From NCBI RefSeq assembly GCF_964340395.1, contig NC_135562.1, positions 3,427,634 through 3,491,633 of the forward strand: a DNA stretch of 64,000 nt, given 5' to 3'. How positions within the stretch are numbered: the stretch's first letter is position 1; every line of letters begins with the position of its first letter. Below, piece by piece: positions 23,322-34,178 of this stretch. The notes beneath the pieces were generated by a model. That model did not search any database, was not told the DNA's origin, and saw only the letters and a program-made list of their open reading frames with translations. This DNA is from Glandiceps talaboti (taxonomy: Eukaryota; Hemichordata; Enteropneusta; Spengelidae). The translations under genes and the position numbers were made by a program.

Positions 23322-23410
23322 CAAGCTTGCCATGGGTTAACGGGTCATGGAAACTTATCAACAAAAGTAGAAGTGTAGCTCCTATTGAAGCGATACACCA
23401 AGGCACAGTT
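23322..23410 (+). promoter_or_regulatory. Conserved upstream block of gene B
   Basis: Contains AAGCTTGCCATGGG and ACACCAAGGCACAG (23395-23408), in the same order and at a similar distance from the ATG as upstream of gene A. A shared promoter or 5' leader is inferred. Confidence 0.5.
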
Positions 23411-23503
23411 CGTTGCGTGCATTGCCCTTGTATCACTGTGTTGGAAAATCTCTTCTAAGAATTTACATGGCCAGCCTTTAGTACGCTCATTTAGTCAATC
23501 GGT

Positions 23504-24080
23504 ATGACTTCAATCAGCATGAAAGGCGTTGTTCTGTATTTCGTTCTCTGCATTATTCTGTCTAATTCGTGTATTAGACAAGGTGTGACAGCATCATTGC
23601 TTTCAGTGAAACAAGTCGGACGTCGCTGTCTCTATATGCTGGGATTACCAAAGGACGGACAATGTACTCATGATCAACTTTGTGACTCTATCAATGCGGT
23701 GTGCCCAGATAATGGTAAAAGTGAAAGTAACTTACTGGTCGACATACTGACTCAAGATACGGACTATAGAAAAAAGAATGCCCAGGTTGCCATATTAGAA
23801 GGTAACATCCACTGTATGAATATGTTCTATCAACCAAAAACTGGCGATTCAGAATGTCTCGACCCTTGTATGGCTGTCATTGAACTGTGCCTCGGAAGAT
23901 CTGCCACTCAACTTTTCGGATTGATGCAAAGATTTAAAGCAGAGAACGAAGGTTTAAAGAAGTCCTTACTACAACAACTGTCACGTATTGATGAGTTAGA
24001 AACACAGAAACATGTCAGTAATATACAACATACGATGGAATTACAAGAGTGTATTGACCAGTTACAGAGCTGTAATTCTG
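23504..24080 (+). CDS. Gene B exon 1: signal peptide, duplicated Cys motif, coiled coil
   Basis: A paralogue of gene A exon 1, in opposite orientation. 192 codons from ATG 23504, ending in phase 1 at TCTG|GTAAGACC, the same donor as gene A. It encodes a signal peptide (hydrophobic VVLYFVLCIILS), two cysteine motifs (RCLYMLGLPKDGQC...CDSINAVC and HCMNMFYQPKTGDSEC...CMAVIELC), and the helix LKKSLLQQLSRIDELETQKH, which is identical to gene A over more than 30 residues. In the first motif one spacing is a residue longer (C-x4-C). The rest of the gene is uncertain: exon 2 is at 24986-25199, and no EAR exon follows before the repeats at 26.9 kb. Confidence 0.8.
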
Positions 24081-24291
24081 GTAAGACCTGAAATAGAGAT
24101 CAATATTTGACAGTTTGTATGTTCTATACAATGTTGTTATAGTAATTCGGAATCCATTCTCATAATTGCAGTTGGGAAAGGGTATTTCAGCTACCTGTAC
24201 TTTAGATATACCGATCAAATGGTTACATTTTAACCAGCACGTTGAAAGTTTTCAATTATACAACCTGTACTTCCTCCTTGTTATCTGATAG

Positions 24292-24495
24292 ATGTTAATA
24301 TTATTTGAGATCTGGTTGTTGAACAAAGGGGTCTTTTGACGAAAGGACAACGTATAAAACACACGCTTGAAAGTCAGCTGTCTGAAAGACAAGCAGAAAT
24401 GAACTTTACATAGCGATAATGAACAGTGTTTTGCTTAGATTAATGAAGTAAACAACACCTGTCAGGAACTGAAAATAAACATCAATGCGAGAGAG
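24292..24495 (+). pseudogene. Dead duplicate of gene B exon 2
   Basis: About 200 bp closely match exon 2 (24986-25199), with an acceptor-like ATAG before it and a donor-like GAGAG|GTAGTG after it. It contains an in-frame TGA near the start (exon 2 has CGA), a 2-bp loss that shifts frame and further stops. Flanking intron sequence is duplicated as well. It cannot be spliced into an open message. Confidence 0.85.
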
Positions 24496-24567
24496 GTAGT
24501 GACAAATATATAACAATAGTGATAAATATATAACCAATGTTGCCATAGTAAGTCAGAATCCAGGGTT

Positions 24568-24838
24568 GTCGGTGGCCGAGTGGTTAAACCACTGACTCTT
24601 ACAACTGTGGTACGTAGGGGTTCGAATCCACTCAGCATTTGATAAAATTACCACGTTGTGAAGTAAGAAGGGTGTTGTACAGTTTGACTCTACCGAACAA
24701 CACAGTTTTCCCCCTGGTACTCGGGTTTCCTCCTGCATTAACACTGAACCCATAAGGGATAACCCTCATTGGACCTCCTGTGAGACAAGTAATTATATAC
24801 TTAAAGAACTATTCAGTATAAATAAAAGATTATTATTA
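24568..24838 (+). mobile_element. tRNA-derived SINE
   Basis: The head has RNA polymerase III promoter boxes: A box TGGCCGAGTGG (24573-24583) and B box GGTTCGAATCC (24619-24629), spaced as in Ser/Leu-type tRNA. A body of about 190 bp follows, including a GGTTTCCTCCTGC motif of the kind found in conserved SINE core domains, and the element ends in an A/T-rich ATTATT tail. It does not fold as a normal tRNA in its anticodon part, so it is not a tRNA gene. Inserted between the dead exon copy and exon 2 of gene B. Confidence 0.85.
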
Positions 24839-24985
24839 TCAAAATTATTGCAGCTGGGTGAGTGTGTTTTGGGTACGTGGACCTTAAATATGCCAACTAA
24901 ATAGTAAATATTTCAACAAGCAAGATTAAAGTTTTTCAATAGTACTCTTACAAATAACTAATATTTCCTTCTTGTTATCTGGTAG

Positions 24986-25199
24986 ATGTCAATATTACTC
25001 GAGAACTGGTTGTTGAACAAAGGGGTCTTTTGACGAAAGGACAACGTATAAAACACACGCTTGAAAGTCTGCTGTCTGAAAGACAAGCAGAAATCCAGAC
25101 TTTACATAGCGATAATGAACGGTGTTTTGCTGAAGTCAAAGAACTAAACAACACCTGTCAAGATTTAAAGACCGATCAGACATCATCAATCCAAGAAAG
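24986..25199 (+). CDS. Gene B exon 2: coiled-coil exon
   Basis: A 214-bp exon with acceptor TTATCTGGTAG and donor GAAAG|GTAATT. It continues the exon 1 frame (phase 1) and encodes about 71 helical residues (VNITRELVVEQRGLLTKGQR..., RCFAEVKELNNTCQDLK). Unlike gene A exon 2 it ends in phase 2, so it cannot join an EAR exon of the gene A kind in frame. Possible next exons after acceptors at about 25828 (TTTTCTGCAG) or 26219 would reach a stop within about ten codons, giving a secreted coiled-coil protein without a propeller. The gene B 3' end is therefore unresolved. Confidence 0.7.
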
Positions 25200-26869
25200 G
25201 TAATTTCAAAGCCAATACATATCTTATAGATATGATTTGCTGGGCTTGCATATCATGTCAGCAATTTGCATAAGTTACAATTAAGGTGATATTTCATCGA
25301 TTTTTCCTCATAATTCTCGTCTAACGTGTGAATGTATTCATCAGTTCTGATATCAAGGTACATTATGTTCTTTAGATATGACAATACCATGTCATGACTG
25401 GATAGTTTGCATAATTTATTAGTTTTACCAATCAAAATATATCTATTCCAATGTTCTTCAAATCAGAATGTCATGAAACCCGTTGGATATATTGAAGGTA
25501 TCCCGACCTTGTAAATGTTATATACGTAATGGACATTCCTTTCATATTACATGATCAATTTGCATAATTAATGATAATTACCAAATAAGGGCTATAGTAT
25601 CAATTGTTGCTCAGAATTCACCTGTGACAGATATTTTGCTGACACTGTCATAGATGTTATGGTCGTTTCCGGGTTTGTCGAGATGAGGCGCTGTTTTCAT
25701 TCCTTCTCACTTCAATACATTTGTAATTTCATTTGCTGACAACAATCAAAATTCTATTCTGTCATTACAGAAGGTATTCAGTGTAGAGCTGTGGTTAAAA
25801 TAAACAATTTTTATTGAATTTTCTGCAGGTGTTTTTGTATATCTGAATCATGAGTGGCTACATTTTACTGTATTCATGATTCGCCCTAAATGTAATTTCT
25901 CGATGGATATTGTGGACTCAATGTACGTCGTGTAAGAAATTGCTTGATTAACTGTTGTTAGGAATATATCATTGTAACGAACCTGGAGACGAAATTTGAA
26001 CATTCAAGTGAGCCCGTTAAGCTTACATGTTGACAATAACATGTGTTTGTGAGAAAACTTTCTACATGGCAGGAATATTTGTTGTGGAAATCGTGAACTT
26101 TAAGAGAACAAAAAACCCTGGTATGGATATTAGTTAATCTTGTCCCTTCTATGACTTAGCCAAAACAATACGAATATCACTGAATTAATGTACGTGTCTT
26201 CGTTGTTTTTTGAACAGCCAGGAAGGGGAGGATCTGAATGGGTAGATAGAGACAAGCTGGAGCCAGACCTTCAACCATGGAATGGGAGAGAGTCAAAGAA
26301 TGGCCATAGCTATGACCATAGACCCTACACCCTGGTCTATGTAGGGTCTATGCTATGACGCTGGACAATCTGTGAAGCATTTCTATTGTGGAATGTTTGT
26401 CCTTACGATCTCCGTATTGATGAATATTACTTTATATTCGAGACAACTAATTCTTTAAGGCGCACAAGCTGATTGAGGTTTTAACAGTAGATTATAAAAT
26501 ACCCAATGTAGTCCAATCAGTGAAGCATACTTTATTATCTAAATTGGCAGAACGCAAATCTGGTATTCATAAATATTAATTCTATGACGTAATTCATTAT
26601 ACATATACGAACTAGTACTAGGAAGCCATTGCTATATGTACTGAGCATATATTACATGTAACCGTATGATTTCAGTGCCATTGAAGGTATGCATAGACAT
26701 ATTACAAGACAGACAGGCAGACAGATAGTCATTTTCCCTTCTACCAACCTGTAGTTCAGTGTTAAAGTTAGGAAGAGAATGTTTCCAAGCAACCTCAAGT
26801 AGATTAATTTCAGTGCCATTTACACGCACACTTGTTACATTATGTTAAGTACCCCATGATAATTTTAAT
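25200..26869. other. Gene B downstream region; terminal exon uncertain
   Basis: There are two acceptor-like sites (about 25828 and 26219) that could open a short terminal exon. A perfect 13-bp inverted repeat lies at 26317-26352. The stretch around 26220-26330 may be a retroelement remnant. Nothing else can be supported. Confidence 0.4.
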
Positions 26870-27726
26870 GGTTTAATTTGATGGGCATTTTTTCATATCA
26901 CTGATGAGATCACCATGTCATGAACAATTCCCAATCCACACACCTATAAGCATGTTCCCACCAAATGTCAGACCAATCTGCACAGTAGTTTTTGAGTTTA
27001 AAATTTTTGAGCAAAAATCACATTCTTTTTACCCAAATCACACACCAGTGGTAAGATCATTTTGATTTGAATGATTTCCCATGGGAATGTTTATATTTTG
27101 GTGATTACTTGCCAGTGAGTTGTCACAAGTTCTCCACCTCCAAACATACAGTCAGTCATATGCAAAATAGGGTCCCTGGCACAGGCAGTCGTACCTTTAA
27201 GAAATTCTGCAGAATAACACTTCTCACCAAGTTTCAGTCTCATTGACCAAGTACTTTTTGAGATAAAATTTTTTGACCAAAACCACATTTTTACATCTAA
27301 TTTGCATATCACTGATGAGATCATTGTATGCTTAATATTTCTTCATCTATACACCCCCAGATGCATCTCCGTTAAATTTCAGCCCAATCTGCTTTAGCCC
27401 TAATTTGCCTATTACTAATAGAATCACCATGTCATGAACAAATCTTAATTTACAAACCCCTAAGAACATTCCCGTCAAATTTCATACCAATCTGCCCAGT
27501 AGTTTTGGAGTTTAAATTTTTTGACCAAAAATGACATTTTTTGACCCAAATCACATACCTGTGATGCGATCATTTTGCTTTGAACAATTTCCCAACTAGA
27601 CACCAAAAGTAATCTCCCCACCAAATACCAAGGCAATCGGTTGGGTGGTTTTGAGTTTAAGACAGACAGACAGACACCACACCATGCCCATAGCACTACT
27701 GAACCTTATCAGTTCAGTTGTGCTAA
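26870..27726 (+). mobile_element. Second Helitron-like (pearl/HINE) element
   Basis: Same family as 16600-17972: repeated units around CCAATCTGCCCAGTAGTT, the segment TTTCCCAACTAGACACC, a GACAGACAGAC linker and the 3' hairpin ACTGAAC-CTTATCA-GTTCAGT followed by TGTG and CTAA at 27723-27726. It lacks the 114-bp repeats and the long CA tract, and has about 130 bp of unrelated sequence in the middle. The left end is approximate. The base after CTAA is A, not the usual T. Confidence 0.7.
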
Positions 27727-27910
27727 AAAATGTTTGGGGCCATGGACAAGACTGGTTCCGCTGAACTATTTCCATGGTCCACATCATATAACAATTGTGT
27801 ATTTCTTTTGTATTCATTTTGTATATTTGTATCATATACATGTTCTTTGAAAGTGTAGCTTATTTTTGTTATATGGTGAAATAAATTTCCTTCCTTCCTT
27901 CATTCATATT
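27727..27910 (+). mobile_element. LINE 3'-end fragment, same family as 915-2972
   Basis: Only the last 180 bp remain. The hairpin GGCCATGGAC...TTTCCATGGTCC, the phrase GGTGAAATAAATTTCC and a TTCC/TTCA tail correspond to 2815-2972. Insertion lies directly against the end of the Helitron-like element. Confidence 0.8.
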
Positions 27911-29639
27911 GTAATTCTTGTTGTATAGAATGGTTGTTGATATTTATTTTTTAATTACTCTGTCGTTCACTTTTGTCAATGTTGTTGTTTGTTTATTTGA
28001 TTACTTTGTGTTTTTGTAAACATAACTATGCCTAATCCCCAAGTGGGTGCAGCAGTGCTAAGTAAGATTCTATTAAAATGGCACCAACTGAGTTTATATG
28101 TTTTGGGGATGTAATGTTTCTGCACACACACACACACACACACATACACACGCACACATACATACAAGGCTATATAGCTATTCTCCATTCACACAAAATC
28201 ACAGACATTACAGGCAGCTAATCTAGAAACTGTAATGGAATATATGGACACACACACACACACACACACTTGACAAGAACAATACCACAGGCTATTTGAT
28301 CTCTCCATTCATATAGAAACACAAGCCGTTCACAAGTCATTGAATAAACTTGAAAATAAATGTATTTATTTGATTAAACACTACCCTACCACTGTGAAAT
28401 CAATACTGGATTGTAAGTAAAAGATGCCCTCAAACAAACAGAGGGAAACATTGAAACTCTGATGCTGGAGATATAGAACGTTACGAGAAAAAAAATACAA
28501 GAAACTCTATCGATGTTGATACCGAGTTGAGACTCGACATAATTCCATTTCTCAGTGTTCTACCATCAGTACATCTATTTTATAAAAGTTGTGGAGCTGT
28601 CTGTTCACGACAGCCAAGATAAAAGTGAGGTCATTTTACGTGGTACAAAAGTTGCACCCCGCCACAATATACATGTATAGTTTGTTTACGAAGACAACTA
28701 CATGACATGCGATTTACAGTATATATCACTAAATACAATTGGACTGGGTTTATGTATGCTACATCTTATCTGCATGAATTCTATATATTACACTTGTGAG
28801 CATTGCATATCCACTATTTATTGATTATAACACAATTTGGTAGAACAGCAATCACTGTTTGTGACTACTCAATTATCTCAGAACATCTGGTGTATAGGGC
28901 TTTACATTGACAAACAAGTGTCAACTATTTGTCACTTTTGGCCTGCTATCCCGACAACTATAAAGTCCTGGTGTGAGATACGCTGTACCGCCATCTAGTG
29001 TTTGGTTGGTTGGAATGCGCCATTTCATGCTACTGAGAGCATACTACACATCCAATATCTTCCAATAGTAAAATGCTATTTTTTGAGAGATGACATGCTA
29101 CTTTTCTTCAGTACATTGCTCTGATGTGCTATTGCATGCATCCAAGCATATGCAAGAAGTTTGTTTTGTGGATCACAGCTTTTTACACACATCTGGATTC
29201 TGTACTTCTGTCTGGTATTACAAATATCAAATGTGGAACAATTTGATGGTTGAATTTTATGACCACTGTTGCGAGTTTGCGGTAGTATTTTAAGTTGGCA
29301 TAAAGCTAAATACACAGGTATTAACAATGTCTGTGTGTGATAGCCGACAAAGTTACACAATTTGGATGTACACATTTTAAAGCAATATGCAAAGAAAGAT
29401 AAAAAAATATGAAGAAACTTGACAATTTTACTTAAAGATTATATATTATTAGAACTTGTGCAAATAAATGACATACATAAGGTGCAGCCAACAACTATAC
29501 AACATGTAAAAATTAATTTTTTTTGAAAAAAAACACCATCTCCATTGCCATTAGTTTTCGAAAACTTGCTTTCTGCAAGAGAGAGGTTTCATAAAGTCTG
29601 CTAAATAAAATATAATTTATGCAAAATGAGAGCACATAA
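27911..29639. other. Intergenic or intronic; short CA repeats, no gene
   Basis: (CA)n tracts at about 28122-28152 and 28248-28270. No open frame here looks like protein. Confidence 0.6.
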
Positions 29640-30010
29640 TGGTTTGGTTTGGATTCATTAAACCCACCAATCAGCATGATTGATACCAACTACGCCCTTA
29701 TATCAACCAATCAAAATTATTGTACTGATTTTACTATTATCCAATCATTTGACATGACTGATCAAAAATACATACATCCAATCCTTTGATCAGCCAATCA
29801 AAATTATTATACTAAAACCGATTGCTTGGATTAACTAACCCACCAATCAATAAGACTGATAGAAAATACCAAATAAATCCAATTATCAACAATCAAATTT
29901 ACTGTTACCAGCCTGGTTTTGATGCACCAGTCTTGGATCTGTCACATCTGATGGCAATGACACCTGTACATATTAGCATATTATCAAAGAATTCAATGAA
30001 CCAATCAGAT
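29640..30010. repeat. Region rich in CCAATCA motifs
   Basis: The words CCAATCA, CCAATCAAAATTATT and TGATTGG-like variants recur about every 25-45 bp, without the strict unit of the array at 38.3 kb. Its relation to that array is uncertain. Confidence 0.6.
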
Positions 30011-32033
30011 TCTTGCTCTCACCAGGTGTACATACACATAACATACAAAAGTGAATGTGCTGTATGTTCAGTATGCTAGTGCCAAAACACTTCCAAAATG
30101 GATTATGTCATCCTTCTGTGTTGATCCAGAATGCCAAGTTCTAATTTCAGATCACAATTGTTAGTCGGTACATCTGGTAATAGTGTAGTGTGTACAATTA
30201 CGCAACAAAGTAGCAAGAGATATAAATAAATATACAGCAAGCAAGACATTTCTTCTCATATTCAGAACTTAGTATGTCAAAACACTGAGCAAATGTTTAT
30301 CCCATACTGTTGTCAATGTCCTGTAAAATTGAAAGACATTTTTATTTCAATTTCTTGTCTTTTAGGGTAGATTTTGTGACTTACAACATCACAATACTCC
30401 CTCATTTACATATTAAAGGTTAAAGGACAGATGTTAAATATGCAGATTTGATGCAATACACAGATATATAATATATTGATGAAATAACTGGTGTTACAGT
30501 CTATAAATAAACATATCACTTTGATCCCCTGCAGATCAACTTAACACTGGACATGACCTTTGATTTGGGTACATTTCTGAGATTTAACAAAACATGCAGC
30601 TAAGTTTACATTAGAGAAGTACAGAAAAGACATCTGCAAAGAACAATGAAAATAGACCCCCCAGTCATTTTAATAGCTCATGCAGGACTCAACAGTTAAT
30701 ACTTTTCATACCTTTTCCACAGTAATGGTATCAACCACTACATCAAATCTGGTAGGAACATTCCAAAATGCATGACAAAAGGGTTTCTATCTATTACAAT
30801 AACTTGAACAGAGACAATAATTTTTTTTTACAAAAAAGTAAAATAGAAAAAAGTTATTTCATGAGCAACAAGAAAAATCATTGGCACATTTCAAGTCAAA
30901 CGTTAAAACCATTCAACTAAGTAAATCTGCAGAATGTTACTACCTGCGATGTCTGGCACTTATGCCTGAATTTCATGGCTGAGAATTTCATAGGGGAAAA
31001 GCATCATTGGCAACAATCAGGAACAACTTTGCAGAGGTGATACAAAAATATATGATAATTTGAGTAATATGATTGGGTCAGTTATGTACAAATGATGGGG
31101 AAGAAATACACTACCTCTGTGAATGTTAATGAAGAAGACAGTGAGCATGAATGTTATACATTGTCAAAGCGCCCTCTAGAGCACAACATTGAAATTCTGT
31201 TGTTTTACATGAACGACAGTCCTAAGAAATACTACCAATATGAGCAACTTTCATTACAAATATACCATTGAATTGAATGTAATTTGACTGAAATACAGAA
31301 AGACTTTGGATCTTCTTAGGCTCACATCTGTTCACACGAGTAACAGGAAACTCAAATCCTACAAAAAGACACAGGCAAAAAATTTGTTGCTGACTAGATG
31401 CCACTATAAATTATGATATGAAAACTTGATTTCACATATCATTGTAAGATAGAAGTCAGAAATATGACAATAACAACAGAGTCGGCTGATTGGTCATATT
31501 TCTAACACTGAATGGTTTACTCCATTCTTACAGGGATATTTTCAACCACATCAGAGTTCTTGCAATTCTTCAAAACAACACAAAAACACAGTTCCTTTGT
31601 TCTTTGAAATTGTGCCGTTATTTTGAAAAATGACTTTAGTCATAGCCATTGGTTTTGTTTTTTTGGTAGAATCATTTTCTTTCATATTTGTGACAATGTT
31701 TTAAGTTATGCGAAGCTGAGCTAGGTTTTTTCATCTTCTTGAATTCTGACAATTCCTGAATCCCACATCATTCCATTATTGTGAAAACCCTCGTATCCAC
31801 AAACAAATGATATATAAGATTATGGTTGTTTGAGGAGTTGCCATGGTAACATTGCATAAAATTTAAAATGTTTTTGATGAATAGCTTTATCTCCAAACTG
31901 AAGCAATAGCTTTCACACAAAATACAACTTGGTGTTACACAACTTTTGGCGAACAAAACACCAAGGTGAATAAAAAGAGCTTCATGATGTAGAATCAGGA
32001 TTGAAACTGGAACTGTTATGTTATAGAAGATAC
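30011..32033. other. No confident gene; one candidate minus-strand exon inside
   Basis: A possible exon is listed at 31266-31358. A further acceptor-like site on the minus strand near 30345 (TTTCAATTTTACAG) could begin a terminal exon. Otherwise AT-rich non-coding DNA. Confidence 0.4.
31266..31358 (-). CDS. Candidate 93-bp internal exon of an unidentified gene
   Basis: On the minus strand a strong pyrimidine-rich acceptor (GTGTCTTTTTGTAG) is followed by 93 open bases, phase 1 at both ends, encoding FEFPVTRVNRCEPKKIQS then LSVFQSNYIQF, and a weak donor G|GTATAT. I do not recognise the peptide. No neighbouring exon can be joined with confidence, so this may be chance. Confidence 0.25.
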
Positions 32034-32392
32034 AGCAATGATGACATCACTGTTGACAGTGTGATGTCACCAATACTAATGACATCATTGCTAATACTGT
32101 GATGTCACCAATACTAATGACATCATTGCTAATACTGTGATGTCACCAATACTAATGACATCATTGCTAATACTGTGATGTCACCAATACTAATGACATC
32201 ATTGCTAATACTGTGATGTCACCAATACTAATGACATCATTGCAAAGACTGTGATGTCACCAATACTAATGACATCATTGCAAAGGCTGTGATGTCACCA
32301 ATACTAATGACATCATTGCTAAGACTGTGATGTCCCCAATAATAATGACATCATTGCTAAGACTGTGATGTCATCAACAGTGATGACATCAT
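32034..32392. repeat. 38-bp satellite with paired CRE-like sites, about nine copies
   Basis: Each unit holds TGACATCA and its exact reverse complement TGATGTCA, separated by spacers of about 11 bp (ATTGCTAATACTG, CCAATACTAA). Both octamers are one transition away from the CRE palindrome TGACGTCA. The units are nearly identical. Confidence 0.95.
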
Positions 32393-33338
32393 CAATCTGA
32401 CCTTTCACTCCTAAAACAAAATATGCCATCCCAGCCTTGTGAAAAAAAAATACATATCTAGTTTATAAAACAAGAATAATTCTCCAAAAATGAAAAACCT
32501 GTATGTTTCATATATTACATCTTTGTAAACTTGGGGAGGTAGTTACATTTATGCTGTCATAACTGTATGCTGTAGCATTCTATATTAATATCATTGACTG
32601 TGAGGTTAGTGGCTGGCAAACCACAGTTAGTCACAAAATGTTTATTTCTGTAGCGCTCACTGTAATATTACATGGTCACACTATTCCTGTGGAAACAGAT
32701 ATGGAATCTTACCACGGCAAAGCTATCACTCTACATTTTATTGATCTAGGCTAGCACAAAATGGTCACCAAAATGTGACATTTAATTATCAGAAACATAC
32801 AAATCTATTTGATGTTGGCTTTTCACAGAAAAGTCCCACATCACTTGGCATGTAGCCGACACATGGTGAGTGTGTCATCCAGGCAGTAGAAGTATTATAA
32901 ATTCCAAAACAATTAATTTGATTGGTTGATACATACATATATCACTTGCATAAACCAATCAATACAAAGTTATTTAAAACATGACTTGAGTTTCGTTTCA
33001 CTTATTTTGAATGGAGGATATTGTATGGATGAAAATATTTCATTATTTGTAATTAACAACAGAAAATATGTAATAATTTCATTACAAATACATATCATAT
33101 CTAACTGTACTTACGTTATATGTGTTGAAAGTCTCTAAATTACTTCAAATATTGTGAAATTTTGCATGCTTCCCCCCACCCCCCCCCAATATTGAACTTC
33201 ACAAGCAGAAAACTTTGATGTAATATTGTCCATATACTCAATGAAATTAATAATGTACACAGAAGACCTACCCTGAAAGTCACATGTGCAACATACATGC
33301 TGTACAAGTTTCTATACAGAGACTATGGAGTGACTTCT
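32393..33338. other. Non-coding, no features
   Basis: AT-rich sequence with a C-run at about 33174-33188. I see nothing else. Confidence 0.5.
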
Positions 33339-33339
33339 A

Positions 33340-33430
33340 AGGTCAAAGGTCAATGACCTTGACACTGGAATCACCTTAGGTCAATGACCTCAACCCTGGA
33401 GTGTTGTCTCAGGTCAAAGGTCAATGACTT
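33340..33430. repeat. Cluster of nuclear-receptor half-sites (DR1 and IR1)
   Basis: AGGTCAAAGGTCA occurs at 33340-33352 and 33411-33423 (two DR1 elements). AGGTCA-A-TGACCT occurs at 33347-33359 and 33378-33390 (two IR1 elements), with a third imperfect one at 33418-33430. Whether this is a functional enhancer or a small tandem repeat is open. Confidence 0.7.
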
Positions 33431-33760
33431 ACCCCAAACAACTATTCAACAGCTTTCAAATTCAAGACAATTGGCCATCATTATAATACATGAATACGTA
33501 TAATGGACCTGTACAATAAACACTGCTCTCTAGTGGACATAATTTGGTACATATACAACTGGAAGGAAAGGCCATATCATGTTTGATGAGTTGTACCATT
33601 TTACATGTCTCATAACCAAAACCATGCCACAGTATCAAATAAAGTGAATCCCATATGAATTACGAAATCCACCCTTTAATATCAGTTGACAACACTACTT
33701 GGCTATATGAACATGAATAAAACGAAGTTTTACCACAAGAGGGCGCTGTTTACAACATAG

Positions 33761-34178
33761 TGGGTGGACTTGATTGAACGACCTGGTCGATTCCACCAGG
33801 GTCGCGACCGGGTTACGCCGTCATATGCTCAGGATAGTTAGGTTGACGAATCCAATCAAATACCAGCTGACAGTGTTCACTTATTCAAAGGTAGGTGTCA
33901 TAAAACTTGCAGTTACTCAAAAATTATATTTCAACTCTTAGCTTCATATGCAAGGACATGATTTTTGCTAATTCAAGTACATGTAACAGAAATATAAACT
34001 TTCAGATTACGTTTATCGCTCCCTGCTGCCATGTTCGACCGTCTATAACCGACAGAACTGATCAGGCTATTCGGGTATCCCCGACAGAATGTGTGCACCA
34101 CATCTGTACCAAACAAGTGTAAAAAAAATGAACTGACGTACACTGTGCTAAAGCGGAGGAGTCAATCAAGTCCACCCA
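33761..34178. mobile_element. 418-bp segment with perfect 17-bp terminal inverted repeats
   Basis: The left end TGGGTGGACTTGATTGA (33761-33777) is matched exactly by its reverse complement at 34162-34178. The interior is richer in CpG than its surroundings and has no ORF of note. No clear target duplication is visible, so a MITE is likely but unproven. Confidence 0.5.

Noticed and set aside
24568-24645. A tRNA gene (A and B boxes present)
   Set aside because: The sequence between the boxes does not give a proper anticodon stem, and the unit continues into a SINE body and AT-rich tail.
32034-32392. CRISPR-like array of regular repeats
   Set aside because: Units are contiguous with no unique spacers, and the genome is eukaryotic; it is a satellite.
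34006-34040. First exon of a minus-strand gene (ATG with good context at 34032)
   Set aside because: The frame stops after 19 codons and no credible donor is present; the site lies inside the TIR-bounded segment.
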